From positions 62,001 to 126,000 of the forward strand of contig RSEE01000041.1 of the NCBI GenBank assembly GCA_003971905.1: a stretch of DNA of 64,000 bases, read 5' to 3'. The translations under genes and the position numbers were made by a program. Below the pieces are notes generated by a model, which had not been told where the DNA came from, searched no databases, and saw only the letters and a program-made list of their open reading frames with translations. Shown here piece after piece: positions 1 to 12,522 of the stretch (the stretch's first letter is position 1; each line of letters starts with the position of its first letter). The stretch comes from Moniliella sp. 'wahieum' (lineage: Eukaryota; Basidiomycota; Moniliellomycetes; Moniliellales; Moniliellaceae).

Positions 1-653
1 GAACGGGCACGGCAGAGGTGCCGTGGTCGAACAGCCCCACCAGCCTCGTGTGGAGAAGAGGCGTGGTCGTAGGATGAAGGGGAAACATCTTCTTCCATGA
101 CGGCCTCTCCCCCCTCACCCCTCATCAGGGGTGACGTCGGGCGGGCCGGGAGAAGAGCGTGAAAGGGTGGCCTTGTTTGCGAGGCGTGTACCGAGCTTTG
201 CTGGCCCAAAGGGCGGCGTTGGCGAGTCTGGAGGCCAGAGCACGTCTTGCCGCAGGGGAGGAGCGACGAGCTCCTGGGAGGGTGGGTTGAGTGACCGCGC
301 TGATAGCGAAACGCTGCCGCTCGGGAGCAGCTAGCAGCAAGCCGCCGCCCCCACGCGTGTGGGCTTCATAACCACACGCCCAATCTGCCTCTTGGCCACT
401 CTCTCTCGCTAGTCTTAGCGTTTAACAGGACTCAGACGTGTGTTGGGCTGAGAAGTCTTGTTCAGCGGCTTGGGGCACGCGTGGGTGTGGGCGTGTGGAT
501 GCGCCGCCCCGTGCGGGTGTGGCGCGTAGTGTCAATCATCGATCATCGAACATGAATCGCATCTCCCTTTGCCCGACGCGACGCGACACACCGCCGCTCT
601 TGCCGTCTCCACCGTCTGGGAGGCCGTCGATCGCCCTGTCTGCGTCGGGCACC
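1..653. other. Intergenic, no gene seen
   Basis: GC-rich sequence upstream of the RCC1-type gene. Overlapping open frames on both strands have Arg/Gly/Ala-rich random composition and no recognisable motif. It probably carries the promoter of the gene starting at 654, but I see no defined site. Confidence 0.5.
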
Positions 654-3633
654 ATGTCCAGCGCCGCGCTGCCCACCCTCTCCGGCCCGCCCCCCCCCGC
701 CGGCGTGCCCGCGCACCCGCGCCGCGCTCGACGCGCCCCACGCGTTGCTCTACCGCCCCCATCGCGCTCGATCCCGCCCAGGCGCGCCATCCGTTTGTGC
801 TGCTCCCGCCTGTGCCTCTCCGTTCTGGCTCCTCCTCGTGCCTCCTCCCCCTCCTCTCCCGTCGTGTTGAGCATGGGCCCGCAGGGCTTCCGCTCGGCCT
901 CTCCCTCCCCGCCTGCCTCCTCCCCCGCCGCCCGCGCCCCTCCTCGGAGCCCCCACGGCCACCGTCAAGCACAACACCTTCAAAGCGCTTCTCACCTCCT
1001 CGGGCACCATTCTCGCTGTCGGCGCCCTGTCCTCTGCGCTCTGTTCCTCGCCCCTCGCTTGGCTTCGCGATCCTACCCTCTTGGCCTTCCCCTCCCAGCT
1101 GGGCCGAGCACACCCTGTCGATCCACACCGCGCTGGCCGCGTCACTGCCCATCAGATCGCCGCTGGCAACACTTCCTCTTGGCCCTCGTCCACACCGCCG
1201 ACGGCCGCCGCACGTTGTCCAATGCGCGGCGGGGTGGAATCCTACCGTGCTGCCCTATGCTGGGCCTTGCACACCGCAGTCCCACACACCGCCCGCCGCC
1301 CTCTTCCTCGCTGCCAGTCACGCCATCCTCCTCCTCTGCATTCTCCTGCTCCCCCCCGCTTTCTGTTACGTCCACGATTTCTCCTTCTATTTCCTTCTCT
1401 TTCGTCTTCTCCCTCGGCGTCTCCTTCTCCTTCTCCTCTCCTTCTCCTTCCCCTCCTCCTTCTCCTTCCGTCACTCCTCCGCCGCCTCCGCTTCCGCGCG
1501 CCAGATCCTGCAGATTGAGGCCGGCTACGACTTTGGCCTCACCCTCGTCTCGGTTCGCACCTCGGCCTCGTCTCTGTCTCTGTCTCCGTCTCCCGATCCA
1601 CCCTCCGAGCACGACACGTCGGAGCGCCAAGTATGGTTTTGGCGCCCCGAGTGGACCGAGGACAAGTCTGGTGCTCAGTGTACGTCTTCTTCCGTCGGTT
1701 CTCTCCTTGGTACTAACCTCTCATCACACACACCATTCTTCTCTTCTCTCCTTTCGTCTCGATTCGTTCATTTTTTCTCCGTCTCTTGGCGCATCTAGCC
1801 CGTTCCGGAGACACCTGTTGCCGAGGCTCCTCGTTGACGGCAGAGCAAGCGTACCGACTGCCTCCGATCCCCGATCTGGAGGATGACAAACAAAACAAGG
1901 AAGTGGTCGTACAAGTAGCCGGCGGGGGCACGTTTGTCGTCGCGCTCACCTCGGCCGGACGCTTGTTCCAACTGAACATCAAGGACGTGCGCACGCCCTC
2001 GGTGCCGTCGTACATCGTGCCGTGCTGGACTGCGCTGTCGCTGCCCACGCTGCGTGCCCAGCGCAACCCGGGCGAGGGCCAAGACGGGCAGATTACGCAC
2101 ATTGCCGCGTCACGGACCAAGCTGGTCGCGTACCGCGCTGCTCCCTCCAGCCAAGGCGGTAGTTTTCTGCTTCTGGGTCAGCAGCCGCAGTCCCCACTGG
2201 CCGAGTGTGCCATCCCGCAGCTCACTCTCCTGCGGCACCTGCAAGGAAGCCAGTTCGTGCCGCCCTCGGCGGTGGGGAATGCGACGCAGTACCATGCGCT
2301 GATCGCGGGGCGAGGTGCTGTGTTATTACCACCGCGCGCCGAACGAGCAGCAGGCACAGCAGGCCCACCAGAGAAACAAAAGAAGAAGGAGAAGAAACAA
2401 GAGAAGAAGGAGATAAAGCAGACGGTCAAAGCAGACAAAGTCAAAACGAGAAGAAGCTGCTAGATCTGCCGCCCTCAACAACCAAACTCAACGCTCCCTC
2501 GTCCCTTTCCCTCTCCAATCCATTCCCATACCCGTTCCCCTTCCCCTGCCCCTTCCCATACCCCGTCTCAATCCCATACCCGTTCCCATACCAGTTCCCA
2601 TTCCCATACCCACTCCCATACCCATTCCCCGTCTCCATCGCAAGACTCTGTTAGCGAACTGCCTTTTGTTTTTAGCTCGGCTGTTGACTGGGGGGAAGTG
2701 TTGACCGTGGGGCTCGGCTTGGCGCCGCTGCCGCCTTCGACAAAGGGACCTCTGTCACCAGACGATTCTGTCAACCGCCCATCCTCGCCCGTTCCTCTCC
2801 CTTTCCCCCTCGATACAGCATCCCAGGCGTACCTGTGCCCATCTTGAACCCATCGGTGGCCGATCCGACAGAGGGAAGTCTGTCGTAAGACGATTCGGCC
2901 AACTGCCCCCTCGCCCTCACCTCGCTGTCCCCTCTCGATGCACCGTCTCAAGCGTATTACCTGTGTCGATCTTGTACCCACCTGGGGCCGATCGGACCCG
3001 CTTTGCCCACTCGACCATTGAGCTTGCCCCGCTCGCCACTCCAGGCGCTTCCCCGAGCCCTGTTGCGCTGCCCTTGTCCGTGTCGCTGCCGACGCTCGGC
3101 ACCGTCGCACCGCCGCCGTACGCGCTGCCGCGGCCGTGGGAGACGGACGAACAGAGCGAAGAGCACCACGAAGAGCTGATTCAAATTGACGACGACAGGC
3201 GACGGCGTCAGCGGGGGTGGGGTCAGAAGACGGTGGTGGACGGAAGACGTACGAGGACTGGCGGACGCGCTGCTCTCCCGCACGCATGGGTTGGCCCGAG
3301 CGGTGGCGGTGGACCAAGCACAAGAGCTGGATGCCTCTTGTTGGTCACACGGATCGCTTCACAGGTCCCCGCTTCGCCAAGGCGATGGTGCGCCGCGCCG
3401 GAAGGAGGGGCTGCCCATGCCCACCGACCGCTCTTCCCAGACGCTCTTTTGGGCGAACGAAGAACGCGGACGGTGGGGGAAGAAGAAGAAGATGGCGACA
3501 ACGACAACGACAACGACAACCCATCAAGGCGGAGGACAACAACGGGAAGCAGGCCGGCGGCGCGGCGCTGTGGCGGCGCTGGAAGCCCCTGCGGCGCCGT
3601 GTCCCGCCCACCCAACACGGCCCCTGCATGTAA
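654..3633 (+). CDS. RCC1-repeat (SAF1-like) protein
   Basis: RCC1-type beta-propeller repeats can be read in several places: a stretch ending TILAVG near 960-1025, [13 protein letters not shown] near 1215, [14 protein letters not shown] then [11 protein letters not shown] near 1505-1665, and [19 protein letters not shown] near 1900. This spacing resembles fungal F-box/RCC1 proteins such as SCF-associated factor 1, which act as ubiquitin-ligase substrate adaptors. I could not find a convincing F-box, so that role is inferred. The ATG at 654 opens the best frame. An intron with GTACGT donor and CTAG acceptor fits 1680-1798. The frame changes several times without introns, there is a Lys-rich run near 2380-2455, a Pro/Tyr/Phe hexamer array at 2522-2636, and a 128-base tandem duplication at 2739-2994. 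The 3' end has DNDN repeats; TAA at 3631 is the likely stop but the final frame is uncertain. Confidence 0.6.
2522..2636 (+). repeat. CCCATA/CCGTTC hexamer array
   Basis: About 19 imperfect six-base units of the CCCATA, CCCGTT and CCCTTC kind lie inside the RCC1-type gene. The six-base period keeps the frame and gives alternating Pro-Phe and Pro-Tyr pairs in one frame. Confidence 0.8.
2739..2994 (+). repeat. Imperfect 128-base tandem duplication
   Basis: Two adjacent copies of equal length, 2739-2866 and 2867-2994, each begin GACARAGGGA, share AGACGATTC, then CTCGAT, and end GGCCGATC. Identity looks roughly 65-75% by eye. Both lie in the coding region of the RCC1-type gene; 128 is not a multiple of three. 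Confidence 0.75.
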
Positions 3634-4600
3634 TAAGCCACCACAAGCACCGTAAGCATAACTACCGCAAACACACCGTACAAATTCAAGTCACCACAAG
3701 CACAGTACAAGCACCATAACTACGGCAAGCACCATACCCACCCTAATTTCGATGAACCTAATAATCTGAAGATTCCACTATTACTACTACTACTCACCAA
3801 GAACGACCGTGGTGCAAGAGCATTTTTTTCTTTTAGTTCTTTGTCCCCTGCAGCATTTCTCCTGTTTTTTTTGTCCTAGTCTGAGCGATCTGATCTAAGC
3901 TCTGAGCATTGAATCCCAGTGGGCGTTAAATGTTTGTTGATTGTTTGGTTGTTTGGTTCCTGCTGGAGGGACTCGAAAGAGGCCCAAAGGCAGCATAATA
4001 TAGAATCCAGACAGACTATCTGTGGAGGTTGTGGCAATGTCCTGGTCCAGCTCAGGCTGTGGTGACTGCAATGCATGCTGAAGCGTGATGAGACCTGGAG
4101 TCCTGATGGTCTTCTCGAAGGTGAGGCAATCGCACTGGTGGTGGTATGGCAACTAGCAATGCCTGCAAAGGAACAGCAATCACATTTTTTGGTCCACGCA
4201 ACAGGGCCCAGGGCAACAACGGCCGGCGGCGAGTCTGCAGACATAGCCTTGCTCGGGGGACTGGAGCGTGCCTGCATCCTGTTTCCCTCTTTGCGATCCA
4301 AGTCAATGGTCACCAATCATATCGTTAGTCATTCGACCCCTTCTGACATCCATTGCAGTCATGGATATCTATGACGGTCCTAGATTGAGGACGACAACGA
4401 GTGTGTCATAGATATCAAGTGAATAACGCAGCTGTTCTCGATGACGGGGACGGTAGTGATGTCCATGATGTCAGATACGAAATGGATGTCATTCAACTTA
4501 ATAGATCAAGCCCAGGCGATGTATATACCCCAAACTAGGTCACCACATCCTGCAGTGAGCCCAACGGATCACAAGTGAACCTGACATGGAATCAAACATG
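3634..4600. other. Intergenic, start of AT-richer island
   Basis: Downstream of the RCC1-type gene base composition falls to about half G+C. Early on there are CACAAGCACCGTAAGCA-like repeats (3640-3740). The open frames on both strands near 3876-4374 overlap each other and show no family signature. Confidence 0.5.
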
Positions 4601-4639
4601 CGCGCCATATCAGTGGTTTGCCACTATGTGAGGCCTCTC

Positions 4640-6830
4640 CAAGGAAAAAAGCTGTGTCGCCGAGTCAATTGATCGAAAACGAAATCCTGTGTTTGGCGAT
4701 CTTGACATGGCCCAGTTATCGCATGGCAGGCTTTCTCTGTTTCCGTTCGAACTGGTAGGCATATCATTGAGACCAGGTTAAGAGAAAAAATGCACCGAGA
4801 TCCCGTAGGCAGTGTTCTCTGAAATAGATTGTTTCGCGTACACATTTCTTCTTCTGGATATATTGCACCAAACAGGTGGGTTTTCAGAGTGCGGTCACAA
4901 CCATAGCACTATTTAACTACTTTAATCATTGGATGGAGGGACAGCAGGCAACATGTCAAACAAAATAAAACCGAAAAATCGATCAGATCTAAGTGCAACT
5001 TGTACCAGGTAGTTTACACAACGACATTAATGCTGGCCGGAATGCAACAAAAGGACTTGGTATGTGAGAATGAGAACAAAGCATTCTATTCGATGTTAAA
5101 CCACAGGGTGTACAGGTAAAACTCTGATTCCCTTGTTGCCGTTTGAAAATATTTGAATGCTTTTCATTCAAAGTTGGAGTATCATTCTTGGTATCTCATC
5201 CGCTGAAAATGTAGGCCATCTCATAAGTGGTTTCCCTCGGGATCATTCGGAAAAATGATTTATTTCCGCCATGCACTCAGTATGGCGATTTAAACATTGT
5301 CTAGTTTGGATGACGCTCATATTCCCCATAGCGACAGGCCAAACAACAGCACCTGAATCGGAATATATGTGATCCAAGGGAGCTCTCGAGTTCCGCATCA
5401 CGACCCATCAGGTGATCCGTAAGGTTACCGTATCAGGTGGCGTTCCTGGAGGACCTATATCTCAACAGCTTGCTTTGACACTTTGTCTGATGGCAGCCTT
5501 GCAGCTGATCCATAGAATTGCGAGTACGCTTAAGTGCACACTCGCGTTAGGTCCTCCTAAATGTGATTGCTTACTATTTTAGGACCAATATCACGTTGCG
5601 GTATGAGCAAGCCGGTCAATAATGATAGCAGCGTCTCTACTATTTACACTGAACTCCAGCAGTAACACAATTGCACAAGTAAATGAAGTCACAACCTGTA
5701 ATAAGAAAAGAAATTGAGAAACATTACGGGATGAATGCCCGCACCAAGATGGGGGTCAGACGATGTTTCTTCTGACTTTTTATTGGTCAGCCCAATCCCA
5801 TTTTGTGACTGTATCCGTACTGAACAACGTTGCAGTGATTTGGAACTCACATATTGCCGACGGGAGAGAATCAGCAAATCCTCTGAGAACATTTACTAGT
5901 AACTTCGAATGTATTGATTCGCAAGCACTTACAAAAATAGCACCCCCAATAAGCAGGGCAACAACTTGACACACTCTTCCGACTAGTCAGAGGGTATCAA
6001 TTCCTTGGTGTTTGGTACAGTGGGTATATAGCTCCATGGCGATATCAAGAGAGTTGGAAAAAAATCTTTTTTGGCATCTCGTGAACGTCTCCTTCATACC
6101 ATTGGCTCAAGCATCAATCTACCTTTGGTGGAGGAACATAGAAGGATAACTGCTCCACAAGTTCGTGGAAACAAGACTGTCGGCGAAACTATCGTTCATG
6201 CCCCTCGGATAAAATGCCAACTCGCACGTGGGTGCTCATCAAAACAATCATCTTACTTTGGGAGGATGTGCGCCCGATATGCCCCTACGATGGCAAGAAA
6301 GATATTCAGGCACAAAAAAATGAGATTCCGGCTGTTCATCATATAGCCGGGGCATACTCCGGTGTCTCCATGCACAGGAGATCGGGATTGAGAACCACGT
6401 AGCGGGTGTCATTCTCCCGTATTGTAAAACGGATTATGGGTTACATAAGTCCATTCTCGAGCAGCATTTCTTTACCCAGCCTCCCACTCATATTCAGCAG
6501 TAGATCGATTGATGAGGCTTAGAATGTCGTACCATAACATTGAATGGTTTATTCCGTTTTGGGTCTGGGCGGTCTACGTCGGACATCGTGGAGTTTGGGC
6601 GAAACAAAAATTAACCTAAGTAGTAGTACGGAAACGGTATTTTGGGTCCAAAACTCTCCGAGTGACAAGAGCAACGATACCCCATTGACACTACTGACCC
6701 AGCTCGCAATGGTTCTACTATCCGGAGAAGGTCAAACAGCGTTAATCTGCACCGATAGTGTCAGCCGCACTCATCCCCTACATCAATGTTTGTTTAACCA
6801 ACCTCAATTACGGAGTTGATGTACCCGATG
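4640..6830 (+). mobile_element. Possible degraded RT element (LINE-like)
   Basis: AT-rich sequence with short peptide shards that resemble a non-LTR reverse transcriptase. A VSGGVPGGPIS-like stretch lies near 5425-5460, FLGVWYSG near 6001-6025 resembles the conserved YLGVW/F segment after the RT fingers, and an ICTDS-like stretch near 6750 resembles an RNase H motif. The order is right for a LINE on the plus strand, but there is no long open frame and the matches are short. It could equally be unrelated AT-rich DNA. Confidence 0.25.
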
Positions 6831-9800
6831 GGGATCAGTGACAGGATATCTCATCGGGGGTATTAGAGGAGGATTGTGGTCCAACTTCATTCGCTTTCCC
6901 TCCTCCATAACTGGATGTGAAAAACAACGGTAATGAGTAAGTGTTCCCTTGAATGCAGCGTTATCGAAATTGATGTAAAAGGTGGAAACCTCCATGATGG
7001 ATCCGTCGCGCTGAGTTGTATATTTACGCTGGTGATAGCGTAAATATTCACTTCGCTATTAATGTTGGTGGGGCGGATGTAATCGAAACTCGTGAATAAA
7101 GGAGCTTTCGTAATTGCTAGCGAGTGAGAGGGGGGCGTGGCGGTAAGATGCTCAAGGGGACAGATCCAAACAGCGACTACCATATTGTTGCTTTACGTTT
7201 TTTGGTTTCTCGATGGCAATTATCGCATTCCAAAGCAATGTCAAACTTCAATAGAGACAAGGAACCGGGGCACATATCAATTTTGATTGTCGGGACTATC
7301 CTGCTTGTTCTTTCAACCCATTCAAGTGGGCAGTTGAGTTCCAAACAGTTCGGTGGTCTGTATTTCCCGCGATTCGTTTTCAAACAGGATCAATAGGTCA
7401 CAGCGCCTAAGTGATAGATATCAGCAAGAACCTCGGACTCTCGTAGATATGGGGGGCACAAGCTGGTGGAGTAAAATCTTTGCGTGGCCTTAACTAAGAA
7501 GGTCAGAGAAACACGTCGTTGTACCCGCTGGGGTCCCGCAGTCCTCGGGGGCGTAGGTTCCATTACCACTTTCATCTCCATGGAGCAATGGAAGGCGAGC
7601 ATTGGATGGGGTAGAAGTGGTGTGGATGCAATCCGGCGAAAGACAGCCCGGAGGCACAACCAGAAGTAGGTCGAACAGAGGGCTAGACGGAGCCGCCTCG
7701 CATACAATCCCTACTATCAAAACCAGACCAAAAGGCATTGTGTGTTGCGTTAAGTCGGCTCTGTCGGCTTCTATTCCAACCATGACCCATACTATGCAAA
7801 TCTTACTGGCATCTACTTCTATGGGGCTCTTCACAAGTCGTGTCTGCACGCGTAAAGAAGAGACAGCCACCCTTCGCTCAAGGGCATCCCCTCACCACAT
7901 GGCCGATGCCTTTGCCTCCAGCATGCGTCCATCCTTGAGAAAACTTACTATCGCTTTTTGGCACCCACCTCTCTATCGCCGAAAAGCTCCGGCAGGATTG
8001 GTCAACTCCTGACAAACTAAAAAGGAGGGCTCCTTCCAGCGAGACCGAATTCACAAGTAATGAAGTGAAATGCAAGTGAAATCGCCAGATAGAGCCACAT
8101 GTCACTGCCGAGGCCCGCCATGGGCTCACCCAGGTTTGTGGGGTACAATACCTTCATACTCCGCAGGACGACGTCCGGTAGTTGCGGGCTTGGGCTAGTT
8201 GGTGTATCCCAGGAGAGCTAGGGGCAGGTAGAGGGAGTGGAGGACACTGTAACAGTCGGGGCTAAACGAAGGAGACCAAGGTCCTGTCAGGGGCGGGGGG
8301 AAAGGCGAAATCATTCGCGGGAGGAAACAGAAGGCATCAGGCAGAGAACAGAAGCAAAAGGCAAGGGAAGAGCGAGAGACACAGGATGCAGAATTGGAAA
8401 TTGGAGCGAGCTTAGTCATTCGGTGACAGACACACACTACCAGAACTGTGCGCGTGGACGGGGGCGACTGGCGACGTGGCTGGAAAGGATCCCACGTGAT
8501 AAGCTGGTACGGGGAATGGGCGCGGCTGAAAGAAGGCTCGCGTAACTGGGCGGGTAGAAAACTGGTGGACGAGGTTGGAAGATGAGGAGGAGGCCAAGTG
8601 GAGACGAGGTTGCCTGCATTGAATGAATTGGCTGTGGGAAACGTGCAGGAGTTGGACAGACAAGGCAGGAAGGGGCGAGAATGGAAGGTAGGGAAAAGGA
8701 TCCCCACCACGCAGGGGTACAGGCTTGATCAAAAGGGAAAACTTATACAATAGGCCGGGGGTATAGAAAGGAAAACATGCCAAAAGGGGTTGGTTGCCGC
8801 AGATGCTTGCAAAACAGAGAAAGGAAAAGGAAGTGGTGACGGAGCGACAGTCGTCGCAAAGATACCGGAAACTTGGTGGTCTCTTTTAGGCCATGCGAAT
8901 TGGACTTGGACGCGGGCGACTATTGTCGCGCAGATGCATGGCACCTCGGGCCACCGTACATGGTTTAACCACAGCCATCATCATACTTGATTGGACTTCG
9001 GAGCGTGCTCTACTGGGTATATGCAGAGAAGGCGGGCCTTATCTTGGGTCAACAGACCATCTTAGAACCAAGGCAGCCCGTAACACAGCAGTGCTATCGA
9101 TGCTTTTACCAAGGATGAGACCCTTGTTTGCACGACTCCCACAAAAAATGAGCTCAACTATCATATTACTTGACACCTCCCTGCCACTTCTCTCTTTGCT
9201 TTGGGCAGTGGGCAATATAGCCCGTCGGGATCTTATTCTTGATCGCAAGCGCCTGCTTCCTTCCATCGGGCGCCGAGGTACGATGATGAATCAAGAATGT
9301 GAAGGACTTGTAAAGCGTCCACGAAAGACACAAGCAAGCCCTTTCACACCGCGAACGTCTAGCTCACCTCCAACTGACGGGAATCAGACGTCTGTTCCTT
9401 ACGCTCATGCCGTTTCGCTGTTGTGCCTTTTGTCGGCCTCGTATCAGAGAGAGTCGACCGTTCGTTCTGAATCAGCGCTCCGTATCGACTGATATGGAAC
9501 GCGTCAGTATCGGATTGCAGTCCTTGGTTTTTCTTATAAAGAAGGTATATGGGCTTGTCCTTGAACTGACATTCTGCTACTACGGAACTTCACTGTCACA
9601 TGATGTGGACCACATGTACTGACTACACCAAGCTCATCCCTTTACCCACACGCATCGTCCCTCTCATGGTCGGTGTGGGGCACCTAACCCAGAACTGAGG
9701 AAAGCCCATTTGGGGGCACGTGGTGTGGCCTGCCCCGTTCACTGGGCGTACGCAGCTGCAGCGAATAGGCGCGCAGCTGCTCCATTTGTCCGCTCCTGTA

Positions 9801-11328
9801 CGCATCAACAGAGACCTCAACCGCCACTTGCACGTGGGAAATATCTCCCTTTTTATATTAAGTAAAAAATGCTGCACGCGTTCATCCCGCCCAATATAGG
9901 CCAGTCCCTCCCTTTCTTCCCCCCCGTCGGAGGCGGTCAAGCGACCTCCCCGCCCGAGGGAGTGTGAGCGGAGAGGCAGGAAGTCTTATGAAAAGATCGC
10001 GATCTGGCAACCCGACTGTCTTCCTACTCCTCTCGTCAGGTCAAGGCTCACTGAGAGAGGCTTCATTTCAAGAGGATATCGAGCTGTATCCGAATGGGGT
10101 TGTACGGCTGGACCGAGGTTGGGTGCAGATGACATGATGGGCGGTGGACGTTCATGGTTCTCTTCACAGATTACCTTGATTACCTTTATACATCTTTTAT
10201 CGCCCTTAGTTTATTGACTCCTTTTTCTGTCCTTCCTTTGTCCTTTGCCGTTCTAACGCTTGGCTCTCTTCATTTCTCAAAGGATTGTTAGCTTTCCACA
10301 TGTTCTTATTTTAGCCTCGTCACATGTCACAGGGCATCAGGGCTGCACGCCCCTCCAACACACATTAATATGTTCGCGCGCGTTACGGTGATGACGCCTC
10401 AGGTCTCACGCCGGCTCTTCAGGCATCTTTCTTTCTTTTCGCGAATCTGGCTGGTGGGTGGGTAGGTGGACCACGTCGTCCTCTGTGCAGTTCCCGTATG
10501 CACGCCCGTGTCCGCGTTTCCTTGCTCTTCCCCTCGCCGTTTGCCGTATCCGTGTCGTAAAGTGGGGTTGGGGGTTGATGCATCAACAGTTGCCAATAAG
10601 GCAATGAGCTTATATCACGCATCAGATGCCCACGCCGCCGAGGTCCGTGAGCACGTTTTGCAGTTACCTGCCCGACCCACGCCCTGTGTGTAGGTCACTG
10701 ATGTCCCTCTCCTTGGCTGAGTGAAGAACAGAGCACAAGCCATGTGCTACTCAAAGCCTGTCCCAGATGCCTCCTCCTGTGAGAACTACATTTTCCTTCC
10801 GCCGTTGCTGCTCCGGATGGCTTGCAGTTTGAGCCGCTGATCAGAGCCGGCGCTGGGCGAGAGTACCAAAGCTGATGAGCCAGCGCCCCCATACGTAACG
10901 CAGCTAACAAACTGATCCGTGCGACCAATAGCGGAATTAAGCAGAGTGATCTTCAGTTTCCACGTACCTTCAACATGGCAGGGGCGGTCTTAAGCGCCTT
11001 CAAAGCGTTTTTTTTTCCAGTTTTCATTACTCCTATCCACTCCTATCCTCAATCCCGCCGCTTCTACTACCAGCGCCCCGCTCAGCCCACCTGTAATGCT
11101 TTGCTACGACTACCTCCTCTACAGAAACCGTATTCGACAAGCTAGGCCCGACACGCGGCTTGCCCAGGGGCAGAAAACACACGGACGGTTTATTAGCCTA
11201 AGAATCAACCCTCTGGGAGAGGAAAGAAAGAATAGAGAACACTTGGGAATGGGAAAAGTGCCATTGTGGTTTGCTCACAACGCGGTTGAGCGGGATCATG
11301 AATGATGGGGGAAGGGCCCACCGGGCAC
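6831..11328. other. Gene-poor intergenic region
   Basis: About 4.5 kb without a supportable gene. The part to about 10.4 kb is AT-richer than the gene regions. Open frames are short and overlap on both strands. No tRNA, rRNA or repeat array was recognised. The last few hundred bases hold the 3' end of the dehydrogenase gene that terminates at 11329. Confidence 0.5.
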
Positions 11329-12522
11329 TCACCAAGCCGTGTGGCCACCGTCAATCACCACGTCGCTGCCCGTGCAGAACGACGAGGCCTCCGAGGCCAA
11401 AAAACGGCAATGCCCTTAAACTCATGCGGGCGTCCAATGCGCCCCAACGGGTTGCCGCCCGTCATGTTACCCAAAATGCTGGGGTTGGTCGTGATGAGTT
11501 GGTTGAGCATGGCCGTGCCCACGTACCCTGGGCTGACCGAGTTGACGCGAATCTTGTACGGTCCCCATTCGCAGGCCAAGTTGCGCACCAACTGGGCCAC
11601 GGCGGCCTTGGATGCATTGTATGCGCACGAATACACGCCCCGGTTCGCCACACGGCCCGACATGGAGGCAATCACCATAATCGACGACGACTTTCCGTGG
11701 CGGGCCATGATGCGGGCGGCAGTTTGGCAGGTAATGAACGTGCCCGTCACATTGATCCGTTGCATCTTCTCAAAGTCCTCGTGCGGTAATCAAACGCTGG
11801 AACCTCCTGTTGCGTAGCAGCACAGGCAAGCACGACCCGGAGCAACTTGGCGGCTTGTCGCTCGCCGCCGCATCGGCCTCAATCTCCTCTTCAATGCCAC
11901 CAAACACCTCGGCCACTTGCGCGGAATGGGTAATGTCCATCTGGCGGTAGGCCACCTTGACGCCCAACTTGTCCGCCTTGTCTTTCAGCGCCTTCCACTC
12001 GTCCTCCGAGGGCTTGTCCAAAATATCAACACAGTACACGTCGGCTCCGGCCTCGGCCATCGCGGCCGCTAGCGTAATGCCCAAGCCACGTGCGCCACCA
12101 GTCACTACATAGATGGAGACAAGTCAGTGGTAACCCATTGAATGCTACCCAACACGCGAAAGAGGGAACGTACCGATAGCCGAGCGGCCGCGCAAGGAAA
12201 AGAGGGTAAAGATCTCGGGCTCATTGGCAATTGCCTCGGAAACCACCTGGGAGGGAGCCTTGAGCATGTCGAGCTCGCGGTTGAAGCGCTCCTCGACAAA
12301 CGACTTGGAGCGTTCCTTGGACTGGGGGGGCAAGCCGCGGTCCAGGGCATGGAGCGGGCTGGCCGGGCGGGTGGCAAGGGCAATGGGCGCATCGCCATAG
12401 ATATCGCTCGGGCGGCGACCCGAGGAGCCATGGCTGCTGCGCCGGGCGGTGGTCTCGGCGGCAGTGTTGGGGTCGTCGAGGGACGTGAGGGAGAGGCCTT
12501 GCGCAAGACGGTTGCCAGACAT
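11329..12522 (-). CDS. Short-chain dehydrogenase/reductase
   Basis: Classical SDR, NAD(P)-dependent oxidoreductase with a Rossmann fold. Exon 1 begins with ATG at 12522 and codes an unusually long, Ser/Arg-rich leader of about 120 residues, then LFSLRGRSAI. A 69-nt intron (12105-12173, GTACGT..TAG) splits the codon before VTGGARGLG, the TGxxxGxG cofactor motif. Then come VYCVDIL (end of beta 2), INVTGTF, and the catalytic YNASK (YxxxK) with SGRVANRGVY ahead of it. The C-terminus ends DVVIDGGHTAW in another frame and stops at 11329-11331. The FSLRGRSAIVTGGARGLG start and VYCVDIL resemble sorbose reductase/arabinitol-2-dehydrogenase-type polyol enzymes, but the substrate is inferred. At least three single-base shifts are needed (near 11845, 11775 and 11388), probably sequence errors. 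Confidence 0.85.

Noticed and set aside
438-1886. Very long Pro/Ser/Arg-rich open frames on both strands
   Set aside because: High G+C removes stop codons; only the frames with RCC1-like motifs are supported, and they change frame along the gene.
8195-8710. 171-codon minus-strand ORF
   Set aside because: Ser/Pro/Phe composition with no motif, and an overlapping plus-strand frame; looks like chance.
11271-11817. Two long plus-strand ORFs
   Set aside because: They are antisense shadows of the dehydrogenase exon that carries the YNASK motif.
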